Assembly: GCA_910575495.1 (NCBI GenBank)
Contig: CAJTFS010000005.1
Location: 62,001-126,000 of the forward strand
Reading direction: 5' to 3'
Length of the DNA: 64,000 bases
Source: Bacteroidales bacterium
GTDB lineage: Bacteria > Bacteroidota > Bacteroidia > Bacteroidales > Rikenellaceae
In this document: positions 37,670 to 46,114 of the stretch, piece after piece
Layout of the letters: the number at the start of each line of letters is the position of its first letter
How positions within the stretch are numbered: the first letter of the stretch is position 1
The notes under the pieces: generated by a model
The model's database searches: none
The model's input: the letters and a program-made list of their open reading frames with translations, nothing else
What the model was told of the DNA's origin: nothing
Made by a program: the position numbers and the translations under genes

Positions 37670-39201
37670 TGAACTGGCTCACAACCGAAAACACGGGCTC
37701 CTGCGCAGCCCTGAACGACATACCCGAAGTCGGCTACGCCGAATTTTACGACGACCTCGCCCGACGCCTTGCCGACGCCCGCTATCACGTGGCCCACTAT
37801 TTCGCCCTGCCGTCCGGCGACCGGCTCCGCTTCTTCTGCCTGCTGCTCGACGACCGGGAGGGCAAGGTGCTGCTCGCGTCGCACGCTCTGGCCTACTACG
37901 AAGAGACGGCCCTGCACCCGGCGCTCACGGCCCTGCACCCGGCGCTCCATCCCTTCGAGCGCGACATCGCCGAGCGTTACGGCGTGCGCTTCGACAACAT
38001 GCCGTGGCCCAAGCCGCTGCGCTTTCCGTTCGACCGCTGCGACCGCGCCGGTACGATGGACAACTACCCGTTCTACACCATGAAAGGCGGGTCGCTGCAC
38101 GAAGTCAACGTGGGCCCCATCCACGCCGGCGTCATCGAACCGGGTGCCTTCCGCTTCATCTGCAACGGCGAGCAGGTCCTGCACCTCGAAATCGCGCTGG
38201 GCTATCAGCATCGCGGCGTGGAACATCTCTTCGGAACGACCGACAACCGCCTGCGCCAGGCCTGCCTCTCGGAGACCGTGGCCGGCGACAGCGCCGTAGC
38301 CCATGCGACGGCCTTCGCCGAAGCGATCGAGAAACTGACGCAATGCGAACGCCACGCCCAGCTGGAACGCGAACGCACCGTGGCCCTCGAACTCGAACGC
38401 ATGGCGATGCAGATCGCCGACACGGGCGCTCTGTGCATGGATGTGGGCTACCAGCTGGGGCAGGTGGCCTGCGAAGCGCTGCGCACCATGACCATCAACA
38501 CCACGCAGGCCTGGTGCGGCAACCGGTTCGGCAAGGGGCTCGTGCGGCCCCACGGCACCGACCATCCGCTGACGCCCGAAAAGGCCCGCATGATCCGCGA
38601 CAACGTGCGCGAGATCGCCCGCCGCTACGACGAAGTGCGCCGCGACATCAAGTCGTCGCCCACGCTGCTGGCCCGCTTCGAGCAGTGCGGCATCGTGCCG
38701 CGCGACGAGATGCTGCGCATCGGCGGCGTAGGCCAGGCAGCCCGCGCGAGCGGCGTGGCGCGCGACATCCGCGTCTCGCATCCGTGGGCGTCGTTCGCCA
38801 AGTGCCTCCACCACGAAAGCATCGTCAAGAGCCAGGGCGACGTCATGGCCCGGCTGACGGTCCGCTGCCGCGAAGTGCTCCAGTCGGCCGGCCACATCGA
38901 CCGCCTGCTGGAACTCTACGAACAGAAATACGCCTCGGGGCCCTCGCCCTGCCCGGCTCCCGACTACACGGCGGCGCTGGCTCCCTCGTCGCTTTCGTTC
39001 GGGCTGATCGAAGGATGGCGCGGCGAGACGTGCCACGTCATCATCACCGACGCCGAGGGGCGCATCGCCGCCGCCCGCATCAAGGACCCCAGCCTGCACA
39101 ACTGGCTGGCGCTGGCGCTGGCCGTACGCGGCGAGGGGATCTCCGACTTCCCGATCTGCAACAAGAGCTTCAACCTCTCCTATTGCGGACACGACCTGTA
39201 A
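37666..39201 (+). CDS. HyfG/HycE-like large subunit lacking the [NiFe] cysteines
   Basis: 511 residues: a NuoC-like N-terminal domain (about 1-135, with PLRFPFDR) fused to a NuoD/hydrogenase-large-subunit-like domain (GPIHAGVIEPGAFRF, LGYQHRGVEHLF). In hydrogenases the L1 motif is RxCGxC. Here it reads SETVAGDSAVAH, so the two Cys are Ala206 and Ser209. The C-terminal DPCxxC motif is replaced by FNLSYCGHDL: Ser505 and Gly508 stand where Cys are needed, with one displaced Cys507. No [NiFe] centre can form, so it is not a hydrogenase. Nor is there a C-terminal extension for protease maturation. This fits the energy-converting-hydrogenase-related (Ehr) class. Confidence 0.88.
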   Translation: MMNWLTTENTGSCAALNDIPEVGYAEFYDDLARRLADARYHVAHYFALPSGDRLRFFCLLLDDREGKVLLASHALAYYEETALHPALTALHPALHPFERDIAERYGVRFDNMPWPKPLRFPFDRCDRAGTMDNYPFYTMKGGSLHEVNVGPIHAGVIEPGAFRFICNGEQVLHLEIALGYQHRGVEHLFGTTDNRLRQACLSETVAGDSAVAHATAFAEAIEKLTQCERHAQLERERTVALELERMAMQIADTGALCMDVGYQLGQVACEALRTMTINTTQAWCGNRFGKGLVRPHGTDHPLTPEKARMIRDNVREIARRYDEVRRDIKSSPTLLARFEQCGIVPRDEMLRIGGVGQAARASGVARDIRVSHPWASFAKCLHHESIVKSQGDVMARLTVRCREVLQSAGHIDRLLELYEQKYASGPSPCPAPDYTAALAPSSLSFGLIEGWRGETCHVIITDAEGRIAAARIKDPSLHNWLALALAVRGEGISDFPICNKSFNLSYCGHDL

Positions 39202-39293
39202 CCGAGTGGAAGCCGTAAGATGGAAAAACGCAATGTCATCGCTCCGCGACCGCCTTTCATCTTCCGACTTTTAACCTTTCACCTTTTATTAAG

Positions 39294-40058
39294 ATGTTAT
39301 TTTCGAAAATACGCGTCCTGCGCAGCCACGGCAAACAATACATCCCCGACCTCGATGCGGTGGAGCTGACCTCCGAATTCCGCGGACGCCCCGTGCTGAC
39401 CGACACCCGGGACCATGCGGACCTGGAACGCGCGGCCGCCCTCTGTCCGACGGGCGCCATCGCGACGGCACCTTTCACCCTCGACCTGGGCCGCTGCATC
39501 TTCTGCGGCGAATGCGCACGGCGCGCACCCGCCAACATCCGCTTCACCAACGACTACCGCATAGGCTCGCCCACGCGCGAAGGACTGATCATGCGGCCCG
39601 GGCAGGAGCGCGTGGAATTCGACCCCGCGGCCGTGCGGCCCGAAATCCGCAGCTGCTTCGGCAAAGCGCTCCAGCTGCGCCAGGTCTCGGCCGGCGGCGA
39701 CGCCTCGGTGGAGATGGAGCTCGGCGCCACGGGCAACGTCAACTTCGACTTCGGCCGCTTCGGCGTGGGCTTCACCGCTTCGCCGCGCCATGCCGACGGA
39801 GTGGTCGTCTCGGGCCCCGTGACGGCCAACATGGCCGAAGCGCTCGATATTTGCTACGAAGCCGTAGCCGAACCCAAGATCGTGGTGGCCTGCGGCACCG
39901 ACGCCTGCTCGGGCGGTCTGCTGGCCGGAAGCCGCGCCCTCGACCGCTCGTTCTTCGAGCGCCGCAAGGTCGATCTCTGGCTGCCGGGCGCCCCGACCCA
40001 CCCGATGATCTTCATCGACGGCATCCGCACCCTGCTGGGGCAAAAGAAACGCGAATAG
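39294..40058 (+). CDS. Ferredoxin-NuoB-like fusion subunit lacking the N2-type cluster ligands
   Basis: 254 residues. Residues about 40-90 are a ferredoxin-like domain (HyfH/NuoI role) and about 115-250 a NuoB/HyfI-like small subunit (SPRHADGVVVSGPVT is diagnostic). The NuoB-type cluster Cys are gone: the CGGCNGC equivalent is AGGDASV (Ala133, Asp136, Val139), the GAC Cys is Asp203 (Cys200 and Cys205 are displaced), and PGCPP is PGAPT (Ala233). In the ferredoxin part only Cys51 (CPTGAI) and Cys68, Cys71 and Cys74 remain, while the fourth Cys of the second motif is Ala78. That is precisely the ligand set of one [4Fe-4S] cluster. A 92-base spacer precedes the gene; chrA follows after 9 bases. 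Confidence 0.85.
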   Translation: MLFSKIRVLRSHGKQYIPDLDAVELTSEFRGRPVLTDTRDHADLERAAALCPTGAIATAPFTLDLGRCIFCGECARRAPANIRFTNDYRIGSPTREGLIMRPGQERVEFDPAAVRPEIRSCFGKALQLRQVSAGGDASVEMELGATGNVNFDFGRFGVGFTASPRHADGVVVSGPVTANMAEALDICYEAVAEPKIVVACGTDACSGGLLAGSRALDRSFFERRKVDLWLPGAPTHPMIFIDGIRTLLGQKKRE

Positions 40059-40067
40059 AGACACGAC

Positions 40068-40643
40068 ATGCAAGCGCTGCACACCATCTTCGCCTCGTTC
40101 TTCAAGATCGGGCTCTTCACCTTCGGAGGCGGCTACGCCATGATTCCGCTCATCGAACGCGAAATGATCGACCGCCGGGCATGGGTCGGGCGGCGCGAAT
40201 TCCTCGACCTGCTCACCCTGGCGCAGTCGGTGCCCGGCCCCATCGCGGTCAACACGGCGGTCTTCGTCGGCTACCGCATGCGGGGGCTGCGGGGAGCGGC
40301 GGCGGCCTTGCTGGGCACCGTGCTGCCGTCGTTCGTCATCATTCTGACCATCGCGCTCTTTTTCGCCGGCATACGGCAGAATCCGGTGGTCGACGCCGCG
40401 TTCAAGGGTATGCGGCCCGCTGTCGTGGCGCTCATCATAGGCCCCGTAGTCTCGCTGGCCCGCGGCATGCACCGCATTCTCTACATCGTCATCGCCGCCA
40501 CGGCCCTGGCTATCTGGGGACTGGGCTGGTCGCCCATCTACGTGCTGGCCGGAGCGGCCGCCGCAGGAATCGCATGGGAGCTGACGATAGCCGGGAAGCT
40601 GAAAACGCGCGGAAGCGGAACCGAACCCCCGAAAAGGGATTAA
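40068..40643 (+). CDS. ChrA family transporter, short-chain form, first of a pair
   Basis: 191 residues, about six transmembrane helices; one CHR domain with FFKIGLFTFGGGYAMIPLIE and LAQSVPGPIAVNTAVFVGY. Short-chain CHR proteins are encoded in pairs and act as heterodimers with opposite topology to export chromate or related oxyanions (family knowledge). It starts 9 bases after the last Ehr-like gene, so it is probably on the same transcript, an unusual partnership. The C-terminal tail (KLKTRGSGTEPPKRD) is polar. Confidence 0.88.
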   Translation: MQALHTIFASFFKIGLFTFGGGYAMIPLIEREMIDRRAWVGRREFLDLLTLAQSVPGPIAVNTAVFVGYRMRGLRGAAAALLGTVLPSFVIILTIALFFAGIRQNPVVDAAFKGMRPAVVALIIGPVVSLARGMHRILYIVIAATALAIWGLGWSPIYVLAGAAAAGIAWELTIAGKLKTRGSGTEPPKRD

Positions 40644-40655
40644 TACAGAACCGAC

Positions 40656-41228
40656 ATGATTCTCTGGCAACTTTTTCTTAGCTATCTGAAGATCGGATTC
40701 TTCGGTTTCGGCGGCGGCTACGCCATGCTCTCGCTCATCCAGAACGAGGTGGTCGTGCAGCACGCCTGGATGACCAACGCCGAATTCGCCGACATCGTGG
40801 CCGTCTCGCAGATCACACCCGGCCCCATCGCCATCAACTCGGCGACCTACGTAGGCTACACGGTGGGCATGCAGCTGGGACACCCGGTCTACGGCATGCT
40901 GGGTTCGGTCATCGCCACGCTGGCCGTCTGTCTGCCGTCGCTGACGCTCATGATTCTCGTGGCGCGCTTCTTCATGCGGCTCAAGAACAACCGCCTGGTC
41001 GAGGGGGCCATGCGCGGCATGCGGCCCGTGGTCATCGGCATGATCGCCGCGGCGGCCCTGCTGCTGATCTTCCCCCACAGCGACGCCCCCGGCGACCGCA
41101 ACTTCATCGACGGCTGGAGCTGGGCGCTTTTCGGCGCCGTGCTGGCCGGTTCGTGGCGCAAGGTCAACCCCATCCTGCTGATCGGCCTCTCGGCCGCAGC
41201 AGGAATCGTCATCTACGGTCTGTTCTAA
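40656..41228 (+). CDS. ChrA family transporter, short-chain form, second of a pair
   Basis: 190 residues, about six transmembrane helices. The CHR motif YLKIGFFGFGGGYAMLSLIQ and VSQITPGPIAINSATYVGY parallel the preceding protein. It begins 12 bases after the first member, as expected for a two-gene CHR transporter. Its stop overlaps by three bases the stop of a convergent minus-strand gene. The anion exported is unknown; chromate resistance need not be the physiological role. Confidence 0.88.
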   Translation: MILWQLFLSYLKIGFFGFGGGYAMLSLIQNEVVVQHAWMTNAEFADIVAVSQITPGPIAINSATYVGYTVGMQLGHPVYGMLGSVIATLAVCLPSLTLMILVARFFMRLKNNRLVEGAMRGMRPVVIGMIAAAALLLIFPHSDAPGDRNFIDGWSWALFGAVLAGSWRKVNPILLIGLSAAAGIVIYGLF

Positions 41229-41503
41229 AGCACGATCGCTCCGGCGAGCAACAAGACGAAAAGCACCAGGCACAAAAGCCCCAGCAGGGCGAACAAGGTG
41301 CCGAAGCAGCCCCACCGCCGGTCGGCATAAGGAAGCGGATCGCTCAACAGGGCGACGATCAGGCCCACGAGCGGCGTGAACAGCAGGCTGACGAAAAACG
41401 GCACTCCGAAACCGATGCGGCGGCGACTGCCGACGATACCCACCAGCACCGAGAGAAAACAACCGCTCAGCGCACCGAAAATCAAGGTCAGAAAAGAAGT
41501 CAT
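41225..41503 (-). CDS. Small membrane protein, unknown function
   Basis: 92 residues starting MTSFLTLIFGALSGCFL (a longer in-frame start adds only a basic unconserved stretch). It has three hydrophobic segments: 3-22, 32-52 and about 68-90 (FALLGLLCLVLFVLLLAGAI). The middle loop reads SDPLPYADRRWGCFG. I recognise no family. It converges on chrA with overlapping stop codons. It is supported by the clear hydrophobic pattern and start, but remains hypothetical. Confidence 0.6.
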   Translation of the reverse strand: MTSFLTLIFGALSGCFLSVLVGIVGSRRRIGFGVPFFVSLLFTPLVGLIVALLSDPLPYADRRWGCFGTLFALLGLLCLVLFVLLLAGAIVL

Positions 41504-41659
41504 AATCAAATTGTATTTACGCCCGCCGCGGGGCTCCGTTTGCTTTCGATCTCTTTGCAGGGGCTTGACCTGCCGGCGGCTTGGACGGGCGGCCTCTCGG
41601 TCTTGCCCGAACACCCCTCGTCAGCTCCTCCGACAGCCAATCGCTTTTACTCTTTCAAC

Positions 41660-42541
41660 TTACCTCGTAAACCGGTAGTAGGTTCCCAGCGGCAGCTGTT
41701 TGCCGGTGCGGTCGGTAAAACAAAGCTCGCCCCACTGCTCCTCGCGCGGAGCTCCGAAAGCCTGCCGCACGGCCGTGCGGGCCAGCGTCGACGAAAGCCC
41801 CATGGAGTAGAGATTCAGCACCAGGAAGGCATGGGTCGGCTCCAGGAGCCGGGCACAACATTCGAGCATCTCGCCGATGTTGTCCTCCAGAATCCATTTT
41901 TCGCCGTTCGCACCGCGGCCGTAGGCCGGCGGGTCAAGGATGATGCCGTTGTAGCGGTTTCCGCGCCGCACTTCGCGCTGCACGAACTTCAAGGCGTCTT
42001 CCACGATCCAGCGCACACCGTCGAGACCGCTCTGCTCCATGTTCTCGCGCGCCCACGTCACGACCTGCTTCACCGAGTCGACATGCGTGGTCTCGGCTCC
42101 CGCAGCCCGGGCCGCCAGGGTGGCGCCGCCCGTGTAGGCGAAAAGGTTGAGCACCCGCGGGGCGATCCGGTCGTCCGTCATGCGGCGGCAGCGGTCGTAG
42201 ATGAATTCCCAGTTGGCAGCCTGCTCGGGAAAGAGCCCCACATGCTTGAACGACGTGAGCCCCAGGCGCAGGCGCAGCGTAGTGCCGCCCAGCGGATAGG
42301 AGACCGTCCAGCGGTCGGGCACGCCCGGGCGCAGGCGCCACTCTCCCCGCTCGTCGCTGCGCGCGTCGCGCAGAAAGGAGGCATCGGCCCGCCGCCACTC
42401 CTCGTCGGGCAGCGACGGCCGCCAGATGGCTTGCGGCTCGGGGCGGCGCGTGACGAAGCGGCCGAAGCGTTCGAGTTTCTCGAAATGGCCGGAGTCGAGG
42501 AGTTCGTAGTCCCCGAAAAGGGGTGTAAGTTGTTCCTGCAT
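41660..42541 (-). CDS. Class I SAM-dependent methyltransferase, RlmI/RlmK type (COG1092-like)
   Basis: 293 residues. The start MQEQLTPLFGDYELLDSG is preferred over a longer frame with no conserved residues. The Rossmann SAM loop is VLNLFAYTGGATLAARAAGA, the acidic residue binding ribose is in HVDSVKQVV, and the catalytic region is GIILDPPAYGRGANGEKW. DPPAY is typical of RlmI/RlmK-like 23S rRNA cytosine/guanine methyltransferases. The N-terminal PUA domain of RlmI is not evident, so the target base is uncertain. The U32 gene lies 138 bases upstream on the same strand. Confidence 0.82.
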   Translation of the reverse strand: MQEQLTPLFGDYELLDSGHFEKLERFGRFVTRRPEPQAIWRPSLPDEEWRRADASFLRDARSDERGEWRLRPGVPDRWTVSYPLGGTTLRLRLGLTSFKHVGLFPEQAANWEFIYDRCRRMTDDRIAPRVLNLFAYTGGATLAARAAGAETTHVDSVKQVVTWARENMEQSGLDGVRWIVEDALKFVQREVRRGNRYNGIILDPPAYGRGANGEKWILEDNIGEMLECCARLLEPTHAFLVLNLYSMGLSSTLARTAVRQAFGAPREEQWGELCFTDRTGKQLPLGTYYRFTR

Positions 42542-42679
42542 GGATTTCTGTTTTTCGGAATTCAGCGCATTTCCCGCATTTACGGAGCCATCCCGGGCGG
42601 CTGCGGGACGCGCTTGCGGGTCTCTGCGCCGGAAGCCTGCGGCCTGCACGGCTCGAAGAGCCGCCGAATATACCTTTTA

Positions 42680-44488
42680 CTATTTATTTTCGCATATCAG
42701 ATTCATTTCGCACCGTTGGCAGTCGAACTCCAGCCGGTAGCGGTGTGCCCCGCGCTCGATATAGAGTTCGCCGCGCAGCCGCGGATGTTCGCGCAGGCAC
42801 TCGCCGATCTCGCGGCGGATGCAGTAGGCCGAACGCATCACCCGGGCCCCGGCGCAGGAGGGCGCCAGTTCGAGCGGCGGCTCGATGCGTTTCACACCGT
42901 GGTCGCGGTAGAAGGCTTCGGCCAGCCGGTTGGTGACGTTCTCCTCGGCAGCGACCGTCTCCGACGGATAGCGGGCAGCCGGATTTTCGGGCAAGATGCG
43001 ATGCGGACGCGGCAGCTGCATCCGCGCTGCCAGGAGCCGTTCGAGCCCCTCGCGCCGCAATTCGGCCATGAGCGACGCCGGCACGAAACGTTCGGCCCCG
43101 TCGACCCGCACTTCGCCGACCGCGAAAATCGTGTCGCCGCTCTTGGCGGCCTGCGTACGCAGCGAAGCGGCATTGGCGGCCGGGTCCCGGGCCAAATCGA
43201 GCGCCGCCGAACGCGACGCTTCGGCCCGTGCACCCTCGCAGTCGACATAAGTCAGCCGCACACCGTCAGCCGAGACCTCAACCTGCGCCGTGACCCGGAT
43301 CGTCCGCCGGGTGCGGCTCGCAGCGAGCAACTTATTGAAACGATGATCGTAGTTGCGGAAAATCTCCGTTCCGGGCCCGATGCCCTCCAACCGGTTGGGC
43401 ACGATGCGGCCAGCATCGGCGGCATTGACGTTGGTGCCGACCAGCTCGCCGTCGGAGACGAAACAGATGCCGTCTCCGGGCGCCAGATCGGCCGGCTTCT
43501 CCAAGCGGAAAGCCCGGCCCTCGACCCGCGCGACGCGTCCGATGCGCTCACCCACCGCCTTGGGCGTGTCGAACGACGCAACACCCCGGCACTTGCCGTC
43601 GAAGAAATACTGCGACTCGCCGCGTGTGAAACTTTTCGACGGATCGGGCTCGAAATCGGGCACGCTCACGCCCGCCGACGAACGCCGCAACGCCGGCCGC
43701 ACGGCCAGCGCCTCGTCCACGGCCCGGCGATAGGCCGCCACGACGTTGCGGATGTAGTTGGTATCCTTGAGCCGCCCCTCGATCTTGAACGAAGCGACGC
43801 CGGCGTCGAGCAGGTCGCCGAGACGCTCCGAAAGGTCGAGATCGCGCACCGAAAGCAGATGTTTCGACTTCAGAACGGCACGCCCCGCCCCGTCGGTCAG
43901 GTCCCACGGCAGGCGGCACGGCTGGCTGCACGCTCCGCGGTTGCCGCTGCGCTCCGACAACGAACGCGACAAGAAACAACGGCCGCTGTAGCCCACGCAG
44001 ATGGCCCCGTGGACGAAACACTCCACCTCGGCCTCGGTAGCGGCGCAGACGGCCCGGATCTCCTCCAACGACAGAGCCCGCTCCAGAATCACGCGGGCGA
44101 ATCCCGCCTCGCCCAGGAAACGCGCCATGGCGGGCGTACGCACCGACACCTGCGTGGAAGCGTGCAGCTCGACGGGCAGATTCATCCGCCGCAAGGCCAT
44201 GTCCTGCACGATGAGGGCATCGACACCCGCGGCGATCAGTTCGCGGGCCTGCCGCTCGGCATCGGCCAACTCGCTGTCCCACAACAAGGTGTTGAGCGTC
44301 GCATGGACCCGCACGCCGAAGCGGTGGGCATACTCCGCGGCACGGGCGATCTCGTCGGCGCTGTTGCCGGCAGCCCGGCGCGCGCCGAACCGTGCGCCGC
44401 CGATATAGACGGCATCGGCGCCGTAATCCACGGCCGCCATGGCCGAGGCGCAGTCTTTGGCGGGTGCCAGCAATTCGACGGTTTTCAC
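42680..44488 (-). CDS. Peptidase U32 family protein (RlhA-like)
   Basis: 602 residues. The start is a GTG giving MKTVELLAPAKDCASAMAAV, the canonical U32 start, 19 bases after a good -7 box; in-frame codons further upstream overlap serS on the other strand. The U32 signature is complete: the ECFVHGAICVGYSGRCFLSR region with Cys ligands, then GACSQPCRLPW, and SFKIEGRLKDTNYIRNVV. A DUF3656-like middle part and a C-terminal CQRCEMNLICENK follow. Despite the peptidase name, U32 proteins of this length (YdcP/RlhA) hydroxylate C2501 of 23S rRNA. That assignment is likely but not proven here. Confidence 0.85.
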   Translation of the reverse strand: MKTVELLAPAKDCASAMAAVDYGADAVYIGGARFGARRAAGNSADEIARAAEYAHRFGVRVHATLNTLLWDSELADAERQARELIAAGVDALIVQDMALRRMNLPVELHASTQVSVRTPAMARFLGEAGFARVILERALSLEEIRAVCAATEAEVECFVHGAICVGYSGRCFLSRSLSERSGNRGACSQPCRLPWDLTDGAGRAVLKSKHLLSVRDLDLSERLGDLLDAGVASFKIEGRLKDTNYIRNVVAAYRRAVDEALAVRPALRRSSAGVSVPDFEPDPSKSFTRGESQYFFDGKCRGVASFDTPKAVGERIGRVARVEGRAFRLEKPADLAPGDGICFVSDGELVGTNVNAADAGRIVPNRLEGIGPGTEIFRNYDHRFNKLLAASRTRRTIRVTAQVEVSADGVRLTYVDCEGARAEASRSAALDLARDPAANAASLRTQAAKSGDTIFAVGEVRVDGAERFVPASLMAELRREGLERLLAARMQLPRPHRILPENPAARYPSETVAAEENVTNRLAEAFYRDHGVKRIEPPLELAPSCAGARVMRSAYCIRREIGECLREHPRLRGELYIERGAHRYRLEFDCQRCEMNLICENK

Positions 44489-44506
44489 TCGAAGCGTAAT
44501 TTTCGA

Positions 44507-44514
44507 CAAAATTA
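44507..44514 (-). promoter_or_regulatory. Promoter -7 box for the U32 gene
   Basis: TAATTTTG on the minus strand, 19 bases before the GTG start, which supports that unusual start. Confidence 0.7.
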
Positions 44515-44537
44515 AGATAAAATCCGGAATAGTTTTA

Positions 44538-44545
44538 TAATTTTG
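44538..44545 (+). promoter_or_regulatory. Promoter -7 box for serS
   Basis: TAATTTTG on the plus strand, 28 bases before the serS ATG. It is divergent from the U32 promoter and does not overlap it. Confidence 0.75.
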
Positions 44546-44572
44546 CTGTTCGTTAAAACAACCATTCCGATC

Positions 44573-45844
44573 ATGCTGACGATAAAGCAAATCCGCGATG
44601 ACCGCGAAGCCGCCGTGCGCCGCCTGGCCAAGAAGGGCGTCGACGCCGCGCCGGTCATCGACCGCATTCTGGAGCTGGACGACCGCCGCAAGGCCATCCA
44701 GGCCGAACTGGACGAGACGCTGGCCTCGCAGAACAAGGCCGCCAAGGAGATCGGCGCGCTGATGGGGCAGGGCCGCCGCGACGAAGCCGAAGAACGCAAA
44801 CGCTTCGTGGCCGACCTCAAGGAGCGGTCCGCCGGACTGCAAACCGAGTCGAAGGAGGTGCAGGACGAGCTGCAGGCAACGCTCGTGACGCTGCCCAACT
44901 TCCCCGCCGAGATCGTCCCGGAAGGCAAAACGGCCGAAGACAACCTGGTGGTGAAGCTCGTGGAGAACTACACGGCGCTGCCCGACGACCCGCTGCCCCA
45001 CTGGGAGCTGGCCCGCAAATACGACATCATCGACTTCGACCTGGGCGTGAAGCTCACGGGCGCCGGATTCCCGGTCTACAAGGGCAAGGGTGCCCGCCTC
45101 CAGCGCGCGCTGATCAACTACTTCCTCGACTGCAACACCCGTGCGGGCTACCTCGAGGTGGAGCCGCCCGTGATGGTCAACGAAGCGTCGGGATTCGGCA
45201 CGGGACAGCTGCCCGACAAGGAGGGGCAGATGTACCACGCCACGGCCGACAACTTCTACCTGGTGCCGACGGCCGAAGTGCCGGTGACGAACATTTTCCG
45301 CGACGTGATTCTCGACAAGAGCGACTTCCCGGTGAAGATGACGGCCTACACGCCCTGCTTCCGCCGCGAAGCGGGCTCCTACGGCAAGGATGTGCGCGGA
45401 CTGAACCGCCTGCACCAGTTCGACAAGGTGGAGATCGTGCAGCTGTCGCTGCCCGAGACCTCGTACGAAGCGCTCGACGGCATGGTGGCCCATGTCGAAG
45501 AGATCGTGCGCTCGCTGGGGCTTCCCTACCGCATCCTGCGGCTCTGCGGCGGCGACATGTCGTTCACCTCGGCGCTGACCTACGACTTCGAGGTCTACTC
45601 CGAAGCGCAGAAACGCTGGCTGGAGGTGTCGTCGGTGTCGAACTTCGAATCGTTCCAGGCCAACCGTCTGAAACTCCGCTACCGCGACGACGACAAGAAG
45701 ACCCGCCTGGCCCACACGCTCAACGGCTCGTCGCTGGCCCTGCCGCGCATCGTGGCCGCCCTGCTGGAGAACAACCAGACGCCCGAAGGCATCCGCATTC
45801 CCGAGGTGCTGGTTCCCTACACGGGATTTGATATTATCGAATAA
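44573..45844 (+). CDS. serS: Seryl-tRNA synthetase
   Basis: A 423-residue class II synthetase starting MLTIKQIRDDREAAVRRLAK. An upstream in-frame start at 44543 overlaps the promoter box and is rejected. The N-terminal tRNA-binding coiled coil covers about 25-105. Motif 2 is TPCFRREAGSYGKDVRGLNR, and motif 3 contains LNGSSLALPRIVAALLENNQ. It charges tRNA-Ser and is essential. The ferredoxin gene follows 51 bases downstream with its own promoter. Confidence 0.97.
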   Translation: MLTIKQIRDDREAAVRRLAKKGVDAAPVIDRILELDDRRKAIQAELDETLASQNKAAKEIGALMGQGRRDEAEERKRFVADLKERSAGLQTESKEVQDELQATLVTLPNFPAEIVPEGKTAEDNLVVKLVENYTALPDDPLPHWELARKYDIIDFDLGVKLTGAGFPVYKGKGARLQRALINYFLDCNTRAGYLEVEPPVMVNEASGFGTGQLPDKEGQMYHATADNFYLVPTAEVPVTNIFRDVILDKSDFPVKMTAYTPCFRREAGSYGKDVRGLNRLHQFDKVEIVQLSLPETSYEALDGMVAHVEEIVRSLGLPYRILRLCGGDMSFTSALTYDFEVYSEAQKRWLEVSSVSNFESFQANRLKLRYRDDDKKTRLAHTLNGSSLALPRIVAALLENNQTPEGIRIPEVLVPYTGFDIIE

Positions 45845-45850
45845 GTTCAC

Positions 45851-45858
45851 TATATTTG
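45851..45858 (+). promoter_or_regulatory. Promoter -7 box for the ferredoxin
   Basis: TATATTTG, an exact consensus match, 38 bases before the ferredoxin ATG and 7 bases after the serS stop. Confidence 0.75.
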
Positions 45859-45895
45859 CACAACACACATTAACACATTTTAATTCATACGAACC

Positions 45896-46063
45896 ATGGC
45901 TTACAAAATTACCGACTCCTGCGTCGCATGCGGTACCTGCATCGGCGAGTGCCCCGTCGAGGCGATCTCGGCCGGCGATATTTACGTGATCGATCCCGAC
46001 AAGTGCATCGATTGCGGCACCTGCGCAGGCGTCTGCCCCAGCGAGGCGATCGTTTCGGAATAA
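45896..46063 (+). CDS. 2[4Fe-4S] ferredoxin
   Basis: A 55-residue bacterial-type ferredoxin, MAYKITDSCVACGTCIGECP and then CIDCGTCAGVCPSEAIVSE. Two full CxxCxxCxxxCP motifs bind two [4Fe-4S] clusters in the usual interleaved way. It is a soluble low-potential electron carrier for anaerobic enzymes such as pyruvate:ferredoxin oxidoreductase. It stands alone, with a strong promoter box and terminator, consistent with high expression. It contrasts with the single-cluster remnant in the Ehr-like small subunit. Confidence 0.95.
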   Translation: MAYKITDSCVACGTCIGECPVEAISAGDIYVIDPDKCIDCGTCAGVCPSEAIVSE

Positions 46064-46083
46064 GCTCCGCAGACGTGAAGCAA

Positions 46084-46114
46084 AAGCGCCCCTCCGGTTA
46101 TCGGAGGGGCGCTT
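46084..46114 (+). terminator. Terminator of the ferredoxin gene
   Basis: A perfect 13-bp stem (AAGCGCCCCTCCG / CGGAGGGGCGCTT) with loop GTTAT, 20 bases after the stop. The T-tract is weak (TTCGTTGTTTC). Confidence 0.8.

Noticed and set aside
32727..40058. Calling the operon hydrogenase 4 or formate hydrogenlyase
   Set aside because: All [NiFe]-ligand cysteines and the small-subunit cluster cysteines are missing, and no formate dehydrogenase or maturation genes are nearby.
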